This document shows positions 13,308 to 13,390 of a stretch of 13,390 bases of DNA, one piece after another. Both the position numbers and the translations under genes were made by a program. The notes below the pieces were generated by a model, which made no database searches, was not told where the DNA came from, and was given only the letters and a program-made list of their open reading frames with translations. The DNA is from Candidatus Caenarcanales bacterium (lineage in GTDB: Bacteria; Cyanobacteriota; Vampirovibrionia; Caenarcaniphilales; Caenarcanaceae). Numbering within the stretch: the stretch's first letter is position 1; each line of letters starts with the position of its first letter. The stretch is taken from NCBI GenBank assembly GCA_947489925.1, contig CANLFK010000050.1, forward strand, positions 1-13,390, written 5' to 3'.

Positions 13308-13390
13308 ATATATAGAATTAAAAGAGAGTGAGAAAAGCATTTTAAAAGAAAAGATGCGTTCAAGAATCTCATTCAGAGAACAACAAAGAA
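13303..13390 (+). CDS. IS630-like transposase, N-terminal start, runs off the window
   Basis: The ATG at 13303 opens a frame that is still open at the window end (29 residues: MRYIELKESEKSILKEKM then RSRISFREQQR). IS630-family transposases commonly begin this way, with a short strand (R-Y-I-E-L), a helix, and then R-x-R-x-x-A leading into the helix-turn-helix. AAAGGA sits directly before the ATG. Family assignment is supported mainly by the terminal repeat and TA site next to it. It is the likely source of the transposition machinery for the two miniature elements. Confidence 0.6.
   Translation, partial: MRYIELKESEKSILKEKMRSRISFREQQR

Overview
This is an AT-rich bacterial stretch using the standard code: TGG encodes Trp, and TGA, TAA and TAG all act as stops. 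Ribosome-binding sites are mostly weak or absent. Housekeeping genes (gltX, a GalU-type uridylyltransferase, SRP RNA, an M23 peptidase with signal peptide, a sensor kinase) mark it as chromosomal. The lineage cannot be fixed from sequence alone. The kinase motif SHDLKTPL and the overall gene style would fit an uncultured cyanobacterial-sister or similar AT-rich Gram-negative group, but this is a weak guess.

Region 1 (1-4,445) is accessory and damaged. A probable IS630-type transposase tail sits at the left edge. It is followed by a doubtful small membrane ORF, an inverted repeat made of CAGAT-type units, a YcxB-like membrane protein, and an in-frame chimera joining a HicB-antitoxin N-terminus to a flotillin-like C-terminus. 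Next comes a large membrane-protein gene (1792-3499, minus strand) cut into three pieces by two 115-bp copies of the same non-autonomous TA-flanked element in opposite orientation. Removing each copy and one TA restores one uninterrupted 493-codon frame across both junctions. Upstream of it lies a DKNYY-repeat gene.

Region 2 (4,446-12,417) is a compact, mostly ordinary core: an MgtC/SapB membrane protein, the small SRP RNA, a stand-alone MshEN-like (GspE/PilB N-terminal) domain protein, an orphan sensor histidine kinase diverging from a secreted M23 peptidase, a minus-strand trio (95-aa unknown, GalU-like, 195-aa unknown), an acyl-CoA thioesterase, and a gltX-GNAT pair with an ATGA overlap.

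Region 3 (12,418-13,390) holds a gltX promoter, an otherwise empty AT-rich gap, and the N-terminal half of a close EcoRI homologue with catalytic D91, E111 and K113 intact. This gene is broken at codon 143 by the left end of an IS630-like element whose transposase begins at 13303. The IS end matches the left end of the two short elements in region 1 over about 43 bp, so those are best read as internally deleted (MITE-type) derivatives of this IS family. The most notable story is one IS family plus its miniature offspring inactivating a restriction enzyme and an unrecognised membrane-protein gene in the same neighbourhood.
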